Shown: one piece after another, positions 41,237 through 49,746 of the stretch
How the letters are laid out: the number at the start of each line of letters is the position of its first letter
Numbering within the stretch: the first letter of the stretch is position 1
Assembly (NCBI RefSeq): GCF_000515415.1
Contig: NZ_KI911783.1
Coordinates: 4,020,392 to 4,084,391, forward strand
Origin: Bradyrhizobium sp. WSM1417
GTDB lineage: Bacteria > Pseudomonadota > Alphaproteobacteria > Rhizobiales > Xanthobacteraceae
Length of the DNA stretch: 64,000 nucleotides
Reading direction: 5' to 3'
Position numbers and translations under genes: made by a program
The notes under the pieces: model-generated
Told to the model about the DNA's origin: nothing
Databases searched by the model: none
The model's input: only the letters and a program-made list of their open reading frames with translations

Positions 41237-42229
41237 ATGAAGCGTCGTGAGTTCATGGCCTTGGTCGGGGCTGCAGCCGCTTGCCCGGTTTTCGCGCACG
41301 CTCAGGACGGGGCACCGCGGCCGATGCCGTCGGTCGGCGTGCTGACTGGCAATCTGGTGGGCGATGGCGGCGCTCAGATGCGCGTCAATGCCTTTCAGCA
41401 GGGTCTCGCCGACCTCGGCTGGATCGCCAATCAGAACTACCGACTCGATGTGCGCTGGCCGGGCTCCAATCCGACATGGCAGGAACGTGAAGCACGCGAA
41501 CTTGTTGCCACCGGACCCGACGTGCTGTTTGCGACCAGCACGGCGACGACACGGGCGCTGCGGGCTGCAACGCAGGTCATTCCGATCATCTTTGTCGGGC
41601 TCTCGGATCCGGTCGGGACAGGCCTCGTCGTCGATCTGGCAAGGCCGACCAGCAATCTTACCGGCTTCTCGCTTTATGAGCATGCTATGAGCGGGAAATG
41701 GCTGAGCCTGTTGAAGGACATGGTGCCCAGCATGAGCAGTGCGATGCTTCTGTACAATCCCGAGACCGCGCCATATGCGCCCCTTTATCTTGAGGCCGCA
41801 CACCAGGTGGAAAGTCGCCTGCGCATGACGGTTATCGGCGCCTCCGTCCGCAGCGGCGCCGAGATCGCGGGGGTCATCGAGACGGCGGCGCGGAATGGTA
41901 GCGGGCTCGTCGTGCTGCCGGATGGCGGTTTCTTCAGTACTCAGAGCGCCATGGCAATCCCGTTGCTGGCCCAGCGCCGCGTGCCGGCGATCTTCGCCGT
42001 CCGCTTCTATGCTGTGAATGGCGGGCTGATGTCTTATGGCGCCGACCTGACGCAACAGTTTCGGGACGGCGCTGGCTATGTCGCTCGCATCCTTCGCGGC
42101 GCCGAGGTCCGCAGTCTTCCGGTGCAATTCGCCACGAGGTTTGATCTCGTTATCAACGTGAGAGCCGTCCACGCGCTTGGGCTGGCGATCCCGGAACGAT
42201 TGCTGATGGAGGCTGAGCTGATCGACTAG
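41237..42229 (+). CDS. ABC transporter substrate-binding protein (TrpX/ABC_sub_bind family), orphan
   Basis: 330 aa. Twin-arginine-like start MKRREFMALVGAAAACPVFA, then the ABC_sub_bind fold: SVGVLTGNLVGDGGAQMRVNAFQQGLADLGW, AREL-VATGPDVLFATSTATTRAL, IIFVGLSDPVGTGLV and LPDGGFF. These proteins bind aromatic amino acids or other small ligands and occur in large orphan numbers in Bradyrhizobium. No permease or ATPase is adjacent. A perfect FixK box lies upstream. Confidence 0.85.
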   Translation: MKRREFMALVGAAAACPVFAHAQDGAPRPMPSVGVLTGNLVGDGGAQMRVNAFQQGLADLGWIANQNYRLDVRWPGSNPTWQEREARELVATGPDVLFATSTATTRALRAATQVIPIIFVGLSDPVGTGLVVDLARPTSNLTGFSLYEHAMSGKWLSLLKDMVPSMSSAMLLYNPETAPYAPLYLEAAHQVESRLRMTVIGASVRSGAEIAGVIETAARNGSGLVVLPDGGFFSTQSAMAIPLLAQRRVPAIFAVRFYAVNGGLMSYGADLTQQFRDGAGYVARILRGAEVRSLPVQFATRFDLVINVRAVHALGLAIPERLLMEAELID

Positions 42230-42266
42230 CTTGCTCGGGCGTCGCGGGGGATGAGGCAGCGTTTCG

Positions 42267-42280
42267 TTGATCTCGATCAA
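42267..42280 (+). promoter_or_regulatory. FixK/FNR-type box upstream of DUF3300-DUF2950 operon
   Basis: TTGATCTCGATCAA, TTGAT-N4-ATCAA. Centre 60 bases before the ATG at 42334; class II geometry puts the transcript start near 42315, which argues against translation starting at the ATG of 42316. Confidence 0.8.
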
Positions 42281-42333
42281 CAAACGCCAGCTCTCGGGTC
42301 TGATGATCGCCGGACATGTGTATGGAGGATCTG

Positions 42334-43974
42334 ATGTTTTGCTGCGGCAGGACCTTGATGGCGCTTGCGCTCGTGATCGCGATTCCGCTGGCGGCGGCGG
42401 CGCAGACCGCAGATAAGGCGCCCGCCTCCAGCCCACAGCAGGCAGATCCCCCCGCGCAAGCCGCAGAGCTTCTGAAGCCGGAGCAACTCGAAGCTCTGGT
42501 CGCGCCGATTGCGCTCTACCCCGACGAGTTGCTTGCCAACGTGCTGGCGGCCTCCACCTATCCTCTGGAAGTCGTTCAGGCCGATCGCTGGCTGAAGGAG
42601 CGCAAGACTCTGAAGGGTGATGCCCTGAAGACTGAAGTCGAGAAGCAGCCGTGGGATGACAGCATCAAGGCGGTGGCCTCGACTGCAGAGGTCCTGGCCA
42701 TGATGAGCGACAAGCTCGACTGGACCAAGGCGCTGGGGGACGCCGTGCTGGCACAGCAGCCGGATGTGATGGATGCGGTCCAGCGGCTGCGTACCAAGGC
42801 TTATGACAACAAGAAGCTGGTGACCACCAAGCAGCAGAAGGTGAGCGTCAAGACAGAGGAAAGCAGGCAGGTGGTCGTGATCGAGCCGGCGGTTCCCGAT
42901 ACGATGTATGTGCCGTACTACGAGCCTGCGACAGTCTACGGCGCGTGGCCCTACACCGAGTATCCACCATATTACTTCGGCTACCCGTCCTACATCGGCG
43001 CAGGCGTTGTCGCGGCGGGTCTCGCCTTCGGCACGGCCTGGGCCATCGGTCGCTGGGGCAATTATTGGGGCGGCGGCTGCAACTGGGGCAACCGCAACGT
43101 CTATATCAATCACCGGACCACGAATATCGGAAATGGCTGGCAGCACAATCCCTCGCATCGCCAAGGGGTACGCTACAACAACGCCAACGTTCAGCAGCGC
43201 TTCGGCAATAGCAATCTGAAGGCCGGGGCCGCCGACCGGATGGATTTCCGCGGCCGCGACGGACAGCAGAAGCCGGGACAGGATCGGCCAGGTGCGGGAG
43301 ATCGCGCAGAAGATCGTGCCGGCGATCGCGCAGGTGATCGAGGCGGTGACCGACAAGGCGCGGGCGATCGTGCCAAGGCGGGAGGCGATCGTGCCAAAGG
43401 TGGCGGCGATCGCGCGGCCAAAGGCGGTGGTGCCAAGAATGCCGGCGCAAAGAGTGCTGGCCCTAAAGCGGGCGGTGCCAAGGGCGGCGGCGGCACCAAG
43501 GCCGCGAACCGCGGTGGTGGTGGCGCCCTGAACGTGTCGTCGGGCCGCTCGGCGGCTGCAGCATCGGCCCGTGGCCAGGCGAGCATGGCGAGCATGGGAC
43601 CGCGCGGTGGCGGCAGCGGAGGCGCGAGCTTCGCCGGCCGAGGCGGCGGCGGAGGCTTCCAGGGTGGCGGTGGCGGTGGCCGCGGTGGTGGTGGTGGCGG
43701 CGGACGGCGTTCCGATATCGGGCTGAAGCACGATGTCGTTCTGCTCGGCCATCTCGCAAGCGGGCTTGGTTACTACCGCTTCAGCTATATCGGCAGCGAC
43801 AAGGCCTATGTCGGCGTCATTGCGCAGGAAGTCGAGGAAGTGAAGCCGGTAGCCGTCACCCGCGGAGCCGACGGCTATCTCCGGGTCCATTACGAAAAGC
43901 TCGGTCTGAAATTCCGTACCTATCGCGATTGGCTCGAGAGCGGCGCGCGGATTCCTGCGGGGGTGACGCCATGA
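42334..43974 (+). CDS. DUF3300 protein with Gly/Asp/Arg repeats and tail-fibre-like C-terminus
   Basis: 546 aa from ATG 42334, chosen because GGAGG lies 5 bases upstream and because the FixK box fixes the transcript start near 42315. Signal peptide to about residue 22. DUF3300 domain: LVAPIALYPDELLANVLAASTYPLEVVQADRWL, KQPWDDSIKAVAS. Then WAIGRWGNYWGGGCNWGNRN, an imperfect repeat of DRA-GDR/GGDRAK units (about residues 320-365), Gly-rich stretches, and a C-terminal SDIGLKHDVVLL... AYVGVIAQEVEEVKP... LRVHYEKLGLKF resembling intramolecular chaperone/S74 tail-fibre domains. Probably an exported surface or envelope protein. The stop overlaps the DUF2950 gene start (ATGA). Confidence 0.82.
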   Translation: MFCCGRTLMALALVIAIPLAAAAQTADKAPASSPQQADPPAQAAELLKPEQLEALVAPIALYPDELLANVLAASTYPLEVVQADRWLKERKTLKGDALKTEVEKQPWDDSIKAVASTAEVLAMMSDKLDWTKALGDAVLAQQPDVMDAVQRLRTKAYDNKKLVTTKQQKVSVKTEESRQVVVIEPAVPDTMYVPYYEPATVYGAWPYTEYPPYYFGYPSYIGAGVVAAGLAFGTAWAIGRWGNYWGGGCNWGNRNVYINHRTTNIGNGWQHNPSHRQGVRYNNANVQQRFGNSNLKAGAADRMDFRGRDGQQKPGQDRPGAGDRAEDRAGDRAGDRGGDRQGAGDRAKAGGDRAKGGGDRAAKGGGAKNAGAKSAGPKAGGAKGGGGTKAANRGGGGALNVSSGRSAAAASARGQASMASMGPRGGGSGGASFAGRGGGGGFQGGGGGGRGGGGGGGRRSDIGLKHDVVLLGHLASGLGYYRFSYIGSDKAYVGVIAQEVEEVKPVAVTRGADGYLRVHYEKLGLKFRTYRDWLESGARIPAGVTP

Positions 43975-44888
43975 TGGGTCTGAAGTCGCTTCATCGTGCG
44001 GCGTTGCCGGCCATCATGGCGCTGGCGCTCCTGAACTCGCCATCCCTTGCGCAGCAGTCCTATCCGACACCGGAGGATGCGGCAGCGGCGCTAGCCGCCG
44101 CCGTCAAAAGCGGGCCGGACCGGGCCATCCTGAAAGTCCTCGGCAGCGCTGCCGAGGACATCGTCTCGTCCGGTGATGAGGTCGCCGACGTCGACATTCG
44201 GAAACGCTTCATCTCGATGTATGAAGCCAAGCATTCGATCAAGGCGGAGGGTAACAAGAAGGCGATGCTGATGTTGGGTCCGGACGACTTCCCGTTCCCG
44301 ATCCCACTCGTCAACACCAAGACCGGATGGGAATTCGATACTGCCGAAGGCCGCATCGAAGTGCTCTATCGCCGCATCGGCCGCAATGAGCTCGACGCCA
44401 TCCAGACCTGTCTCGCCTTTGTCGATGCCGAGAACGACTACGCCGACAAGGATCGCGGTGAGGGGGCCGGCGTGTACGCACAACGCATCGTCAGCAGCGC
44501 GGGCAAGAAGGACGGGTTGTTCTGGCGCGACGACAATGACCAGAGCCCGCTCGGCGCATTGGCAGCGCAGGCTTCGGCAGAAGGCTACAAGGCCGAAGAG
44601 GGTGCGGCGCCCTACCACGGCTATTATTTCCGGATCCTGAAGGGGCAGGGGTCGAACGCGCCAGGCGGCGAGCTCAACTATGTAGTCAAGGGCAAGATGA
44701 TCGGAGGTTTTGCACTGGTCGCCTGGCCTGCCGAGTACGGCAATTCCGGCGTCATGACCTTCCTGGTCAACCATGCGGGCGTTATCTATCAGAAGGATCT
44801 CGGTTATCGGACCAAGGTTCTCGTCTCCCGCATGACTGCATTCGATCCGGACCAGACCTGGAAGAAGGTCGATGGTGCAAAACCCTGA
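43971..44888 (+). CDS. DUF2950 family exported protein
   Basis: 305 aa from ATG 43971, overlapping the previous stop by 4 bases. Signal peptide about residues 1-27 (ending LAQ). DUF2950 features: YPTPEDAAAALAAAVKSG near the start, GWEFDTAEGRIEVLYRRIGRNELDAIQTC, DGLFW and PYHGYYFRILKGQG, GGFALVAWPAEYG. DUF3300 and DUF2950 genes are often neighbours; function unknown. Coupled translation and the FixK box suggest a joint envelope role under low oxygen. Confidence 0.87.
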   Translation: MMGLKSLHRAALPAIMALALLNSPSLAQQSYPTPEDAAAALAAAVKSGPDRAILKVLGSAAEDIVSSGDEVADVDIRKRFISMYEAKHSIKAEGNKKAMLMLGPDDFPFPIPLVNTKTGWEFDTAEGRIEVLYRRIGRNELDAIQTCLAFVDAENDYADKDRGEGAGVYAQRIVSSAGKKDGLFWRDDNDQSPLGALAAQASAEGYKAEEGAAPYHGYYFRILKGQGSNAPGGELNYVVKGKMIGGFALVAWPAEYGNSGVMTFLVNHAGVIYQKDLGYRTKVLVSRMTAFDPDQTWKKVDGAKP

Positions 44889-45002
44889 GCTACGCACGCA
44901 GATAGTGCGTCTGGCAACCCTCGTATCGGTCGCCAACCTTAGCACGATCATGATCTCTATGAAGTGAGCGAAAGGCGGAACGATCGTGACGGTCTCGTAG
45001 TG

Positions 45003-46787
45003 TCATTGCAACGAAGTGGGAGCGGAGATTGGCATCTCCAACTCGAAAACGGAGCCCCTGACGTCCGATTTGACCAGCCTCAACCTTCCTCCGCACCTTG
45101 CGACCAGGTTGGAGGAGATGGCCAGTCCCAACCCCATACCGCCTTGCTTCGTCGTGAAGAAAGGGTCGAAGATGCGCTCTTGATGACGCGGTGTGATGCC
45201 GGTGCCCGAGTCCTCGACGGACAAATGGACCGTTGCGCCACCATCGAGGGCGGTTTTCAGACGGAGCTCTCGTTGGTCGGCGGGGACAGAGCTCATTGCG
45301 TCAATCGCGTTTTTGCAGAGGTTCAGGACAATCTGCTGAAGCTCAGTGCCGTCCAGTGCGACTGGAGGTATGTTGCCCTGAAGCTCCGTCGTCACTGATA
45401 CGCCATTGGCCAGGAGATCGTGCTTCAACAGTCTCAGTGTAAGCTCCGCGATGTCCTCGACGTTTGCCGAAGCGCCGCCGCGCGCCGTTTTGATTGTCAT
45501 CTCGCGAATGCTCGATATGATGTCAGCCGCCCGACCGCCGTCGGCTTCGATGTCACAGAGGATGTTCTCGAGTTCCTCGAGTTCAGGGGAGGCAGCTCGC
45601 AAGTGACTCAACCCTGTCGCAGCATTGAGCGAGATGGCCCCCAATGGCGATCTCAGCTCATGGGCGATCGCGCCAGTGACCGCATCGATGCTGAGAAGCC
45701 GGTTCGCTCGTTCGCGTCGCTGCAGGGCAATGACGCTGGCGAGGCGCGAATAGATAAACATCGTTTCGATGAGCAATACGGTCAGCAACATGCAACTGCC
45801 GACCAGAACGAAACCGCGTGCTGCATACCAACCGATGGTGAATCGAACCGAGCTGCCGATGATCGCTACCAGAAAGTTCGGCAAGTAGGCGAGCAAAGTC
45901 ACCATCAGCCAAAGGTCAAGAATGGTGCGCATGCGCGCAAACAAGACGGTGAGAGCAGTCACATTCCAAAGCAAAAGTAGCAGGTTGACCTGATTACCGA
46001 GAGGCGTCTGATGCTTGACGTCGTTCATGTAGAAGCTAGGGAGAAGATCGGCTTTCGCGGTCACCATCCATGTCAGTGCTGCCACGGTGGCGGCGATGCC
46101 GCCGAAAGCTAGTACGATCGCGACTATTGCGGGTCTGCCTGGTCGGCCGGCGGTGGAGTGATCCTTTGTGAATCCGTACACCAGGATAGCCGCGGGAAAA
46201 GCCGTGTGCCAAAGCACGTAAAGCCAAGCGGGGCTATCCAGTCCATTTCCAATGACACCTGCGCTAGCGTATCCGTTCGGAAAAGCGAGCGTTTGCAAGA
46301 ATGCGAACGATCCGCTGAAAACGTATCCGCTCGCGAGTGCGAGAAGTGCCCGCTGAGGCTGGATCGAAAATTGTGCAAACAGCAGGGCTGCCGTGATGAA
46401 CTCGGCCAGGGCTAAGGCGGTCTGCAATACTGGAACGAAACCATTGATCTGGCCCAGTTGGATCCGGGCGAACGGCGCGATGGCCGCTGCAAAGGCGATG
46501 AGCAAGACGGCGACACCCACCGCCCAGGCCTTTTGGCGAGGTGTTGCGGGTATGTTCGCGATGATCAATGGGAATTCTTGCTCATCATCGTAGGGGGGCT
46601 CGGCGGCTGCATTGGCCGATCGCTGGCTCGCTCGCGCAATGCCCAATCCTGACGCTGTCGCACCGCCGCCAAGTCCCATGAACTTGCGCTGGCTCATTCT
46701 GCCTCCGGGCCCACGAGACAGCATCTTACTCGTCCCCGCGCCCGTTGAAAGCCCATAAGGGCTGATCGGCGTGTTCGGAAGAGACAT
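45003..46787 (-). CDS. MASE4 sensor histidine kinase
   Basis: 594 aa from ATG 46787. About 110 N-terminal cytoplasmic residues, then a MASE4 membrane sensor of about 8 helices (residues about 80-330), with ALLALASGYVFSGSFAFLQTLAFPNGYA, a family hallmark. HisKA with phosphoacceptor His in GAIAHELRSPLGAIS, HATPase with NLCKNAIDAM, DSGTGI and GMGLGLAIS. It autophosphorylates in response to an unknown membrane signal. No response regulator is adjacent in the same unit; the receiver-only protein at 24535 or the FixJ-like regulator are possible distant partners. The 114-base gap to the DUF2950 gene has only a 6-base hairpin (44892-44910). Confidence 0.87.
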   Translation of the reverse strand: MSLPNTPISPYGLSTGAGTSKMLSRGPGGRMSQRKFMGLGGGATASGLGIARASQRSANAAAEPPYDDEQEFPLIIANIPATPRQKAWAVGVAVLLIAFAAAIAPFARIQLGQINGFVPVLQTALALAEFITAALLFAQFSIQPQRALLALASGYVFSGSFAFLQTLAFPNGYASAGVIGNGLDSPAWLYVLWHTAFPAAILVYGFTKDHSTAGRPGRPAIVAIVLAFGGIAATVAALTWMVTAKADLLPSFYMNDVKHQTPLGNQVNLLLLLWNVTALTVLFARMRTILDLWLMVTLLAYLPNFLVAIIGSSVRFTIGWYAARGFVLVGSCMLLTVLLIETMFIYSRLASVIALQRRERANRLLSIDAVTGAIAHELRSPLGAISLNAATGLSHLRAASPELEELENILCDIEADGGRAADIISSIREMTIKTARGGASANVEDIAELTLRLLKHDLLANGVSVTTELQGNIPPVALDGTELQQIVLNLCKNAIDAMSSVPADQRELRLKTALDGGATVHLSVEDSGTGITPRHQERIFDPFFTTKQGGMGLGLAISSNLVARCGGRLRLVKSDVRGSVFELEMPISAPTSLQ

Positions 46788-46800
46788 CTGCCGGCCGGAC

Positions 46801-47245
46801 TTATGTTCGCAACATGGCCTCGATCTCTTGCGTTGCTTCAAGCAGCGTGCGGTCTTGTCCGCGTGCAGCGATGACCTGAAGCCCGAATGGAAGCCCGTAC
46901 CGATCCGTTCCGCACGGTGTCGAAATCGCCGGCAGGCGGGCATGATTGACAAAGGGAGTTAACGCCGCGTGCGCGCGGGTTCGCCGCGCGGCCACCGATC
47001 CTGTCGGGTCCGGACTGGGTGAGTGGCCAGGCGACACAGGGGACGGTTGGCGCCAGCAACAGATCGACCTCGGTGAAGAATGCAGCGAAAGCATTGGCGA
47101 TTGCGGCGCTTGCCAGCAGCGCACCAGCTACTTCGGCGCCCGACCACGCCAGCCCTTACTCGATCTGCCTGGCGATATCAGGATCGAAGACGGTCGGATC
47201 CTCGCGGAAGGCGTCTCGATAGAGTGCGGCGAGGAGCGAGAGTTT
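46801..47245 (-). pseudogene. Amidase C-terminal remnant (stop codon and frameshift)
   Basis: On the minus strand the frames read, in order: ALYRDAFREDPTVFDPDIARQIE, then a TAA stop (47156-47158), then GLAWSGAEVAGALLASAAIANA... VDLLLAPTVPCVAWPL in the same frame, then a shift near 46975-47000 into ALTPFVNHARLPAISTPCG... GLPFGLQVIAARGQD and the end. This is the C-terminal third of an amidase-signature enzyme. The catalytic core is missing, so it is a dead fragment. Confidence 0.85.
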
Positions 47246-47575
47246 AGGTTTTCCAATTGGTTAGCGGGCGACGTGTGCGCGATGTGTGCACTGGAAAATT
47301 CCTGGAAAGTTCGAGTGAGCGACCTCGATCTGAATCGCGCAAGGCGCTCTCGAAAGGGAGCAGCGCGGAATTGCGCTCGATGTGTTTGTGTTTGGAGCCA
47401 AGACTGCGTCGAGGATCGCTGGTCAGGAGCAATACAGGTCGCGCGCGAGTGATTTCTGTCTGTGCCAGGACCTAGTATGCGCGAGGAAGCTCCGATTTGA
47501 TCTTTCGATACTGTCCTTCTAGCCTCACGGCGACGTCTCCCTCGCATGGGTGGTGCGAACGCAAGGGCTTGTTCA
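47246..47575. other. Intergenic region upstream of tctD-like gene
   Basis: 330 bases with no credible gene and no FixK box on either strand. It must hold the tctDE promoter. Confidence 0.5.
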
Positions 47576-48238
47576 GTGAGGATTCTGATTGTCGAGGACG
47601 ATGCCGCCATGGCGCGGGGCCTTGCCGAGCGGCTCAAGCTGTCCGGGTTCGCCGTCGATATCGAGTCTGACGGGGCTTCGGCGGCGCAGACGGCGTTGCT
47701 GGAACCCTACAGCCTCATCATCCTGGACATCAACTTGCCGAACGTGTCGGGTTTCGGAGTCCTGCACAAGATACGGCAGGCGGGGTCAACCGTTCCGGTC
47801 ATGATTCTGACTGCCCGTTATACGGTCGGCGACAAGGTCAGCGGGCTCGATCTCGGCGCCGATGATTACCTCTCCAAGCCGTTTGATATCGCCGAGTTTG
47901 ATGCCCGCGTCCGTGCGCTCGTGAGAAGGGGGCAAGGGCTGCCCAATCCGACCTTGATCTGTGGCCCGCTCGCGTACGACCGCGCCGCGGGCACGATTAC
48001 GCTGAGCGGCCGGCCGCTTGAGTTGCGACGGCGCGAGTTTGCCGTGTTGGAAGTGCTGATGACCCGCGCCGGCAAAGTCGTGTCCAAGGAGCGTCTGATC
48101 GCGGAGGTATTTGGCTTCGACGAGGCGGTAGCGCCGAACGCGGCGGAACTCTATGTTGGTCGCGTTCGCCAGAAACTCGGTCCCGACGGGCCGCGGATCC
48201 GCACCGTCCGCGGGCTAGGGTATCTGCTGGAGGTATAG
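47576..48238 (+). CDS. tctD: OmpR-type response regulator (TctD-like)
   Basis: 220 aa from a GTG at 47576 with AAGGG upstream (an ATG at 47546 adds 10 residues before MRILIVEDD). Receiver with EDD pocket, phosphoacceptor Asp in LIILDINLPNVSG, TAR and SKPFD switch residues; C-terminal winged helix with GRPLELRRREFAVLEVLM and TVRGLGYLLE. TctD-type regulators control tricarboxylate transport. The stop overlaps the kinase start by one base. Confidence 0.85.
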   Translation: MRILIVEDDAAMARGLAERLKLSGFAVDIESDGASAAQTALLEPYSLIILDINLPNVSGFGVLHKIRQAGSTVPVMILTARYTVGDKVSGLDLGADDYLSKPFDIAEFDARVRALVRRGQGLPNPTLICGPLAYDRAAGTITLSGRPLELRRREFAVLEVLMTRAGKVVSKERLIAEVFGFDEAVAPNAAELYVGRVRQKLGPDGPRIRTVRGLGYLLEV

Positions 48239-49659
48239 TGATCGCCACCTGGCGGCCGTCGTTGAGGCGAACGCTCCTCACCAATCTGGTGGCGCCCGCC
48301 ATTGTATTGGCGATCGTGCTTGGAATCGGCGGTATGTTGCTGATCCAGCGCGTTGTCCAGACAGTCCATGACCGGTTGCTCGATGGATCGGTTCTCGCCA
48401 TTGCCGAACGTGTCGGCGTGGAAGATGGCGAACTGACCGTCGACTTGCCGCAGGTTGCGCTCGGCATGCTGGAAAGCCAGTCGCACGATAGCATTTACTA
48501 CAGCGTAACTTACCTCGGCGAATTGATCACCGGGTACAAGGATCTTCCATTGGCCGGCTTCGATCGATTGAAGGCTGGGGAAACAGGCCATCGCGATGGC
48601 GCGTATCGCGGCAAAACGGTTCGTATCGGCGCGCAGGCGCGGCAGGTCTACGGCAGGCCAGGGCTGGTCCTCGTCGCAGTGGCCGAAACGGTGCAGGCAC
48701 GCCGCGTCGTCGAACGTGAAATGCTGATCGGACTGGCGATGCTCGAGGCCGGGTTGATTAGCCTCATCGCTTGCCTCGGCTGGTACGCGGTCGATCGAGG
48801 CCTGAGGCCGCTTGGCGAACTCAAGCAAGAAATCGACGCGCGCGGTATTCAGGGCGGTCCAAATCTCAGTCCGCTCGATCTTTCCCGGGTGCCGCAGGAA
48901 GCTTTAGCACCGGCGCTCGCGGTAAATTCCCTGCTACAGCGGCTGGATCTGGCCATTGGACTGGTGCGCCGATTCACCGCCGATGCCTCGCATCAGATGC
49001 GAACGCCATTGGCGATATTGCGGACGCATCTCGATCTGGTGCGACGCCTGGGGTCGGAGACGCCGGCGGGCCGATCTGCTCTCAACGAGGTCGATAACGC
49101 CATCAACCGCCTTGAACGGCTGCTCGGGCAGCTCGTGACACTGGCTCGGGCCGACGAGCAGAACATTGCGCAACCGGCCGCGGAGAACGTTGACCTGAAC
49201 GAGGTCGCCTTCAATGTCCTGTCGGAGCGTGCCCCACAGGCTTTCGCGCGCGACATCGACGTCCAGTTCGATCGATTTGACGGTCCCGCGGTCATCGCCG
49301 GCAATACCGTCCTGATTGGCGAATTGCTGGCAAACCTGATCGACAATGCCATCCGCTACAACCAACCCGGCGGGTTGGTCCTGGTTCGCGCGGTTGTTGA
49401 CGCCACGACCGCGCGAATTGAAGTCGAGGATACCGGTCCAGGAATTCCGGAGGCCCATCGCGCCCGCGTCTTCGAGCGTTTTTATCGGATTCCGATGGCG
49501 AACGGCCCTGCGGGCAGCGGTCTTGGACTAGCCATCGTGAAAGCCTTGTCGGACCGTCTCGGGGCTCAAATCGTGCTTGCACCTGGCCCGGAAGGCCGGG
49601 GTCTGCGGGTTTCCGTGAGCTTTCCTCTTGCCAAGCGTGATGGTGAAAGCTCAAGTTGA
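48238..49659 (+). CDS. tctE: Sensor histidine kinase (TctE-like)
   Basis: 473 aa with GTG start. Two membrane helices (about 18-40 and 160-180) flank a periplasmic sensor of the 2CSK_N type. HisKA with His in RRFTADASHQMRTPLAIL, HATPase with NLIDNAIRYNQPGG, EDTGPGIPEAHRARVFERFYR and GSGLGLAIV. It should phosphorylate the TctD-like partner when a carboxylate or its binding protein is sensed. Next is a binding-protein gene 87 bases downstream. Confidence 0.87.
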   Translation: MIATWRPSLRRTLLTNLVAPAIVLAIVLGIGGMLLIQRVVQTVHDRLLDGSVLAIAERVGVEDGELTVDLPQVALGMLESQSHDSIYYSVTYLGELITGYKDLPLAGFDRLKAGETGHRDGAYRGKTVRIGAQARQVYGRPGLVLVAVAETVQARRVVEREMLIGLAMLEAGLISLIACLGWYAVDRGLRPLGELKQEIDARGIQGGPNLSPLDLSRVPQEALAPALAVNSLLQRLDLAIGLVRRFTADASHQMRTPLAILRTHLDLVRRLGSETPAGRSALNEVDNAINRLERLLGQLVTLARADEQNIAQPAAENVDLNEVAFNVLSERAPQAFARDIDVQFDRFDGPAVIAGNTVLIGELLANLIDNAIRYNQPGGLVLVRAVVDATTARIEVEDTGPGIPEAHRARVFERFYRIPMANGPAGSGLGLAIVKALSDRLGAQIVLAPGPEGRGLRVSVSFPLAKRDGESSS

Positions 49660-49746
49660 GGCCCGATTGTGCGCTGCCGTACAAATGGCTGCAGTCCCGA
49701 ACAAACTGAAGTCCGCAAAGCGGATCATCGATGAGGAAACGTCCCG

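Noticed and set aside
43600..43710. Gly-codon rich repeats that look like a tandem repeat array
   Set aside because: They are the poly-Gly part of the DUF3300 protein; no regular spacers, so not a CRISPR array.
42277..43890. A 537-codon minus-strand frame over the DUF3300 gene
   Set aside because: The plus-strand protein has clear DUF3300 and signal-peptide features, a ribosome site and an upstream FixK box; the minus frame has none.
44892..44910. A 6-base hairpin after the DUF2950 gene as terminator
   Set aside because: ACGCAC/GTGCGT is too short and has no T-run; not supported as a separate feature.
47128..47637. A 169-codon minus-strand frame upstream of tctD
   Set aside because: Ser/Arg-rich, no domain, overlaps the amidase remnant in another frame and the start of tctD.
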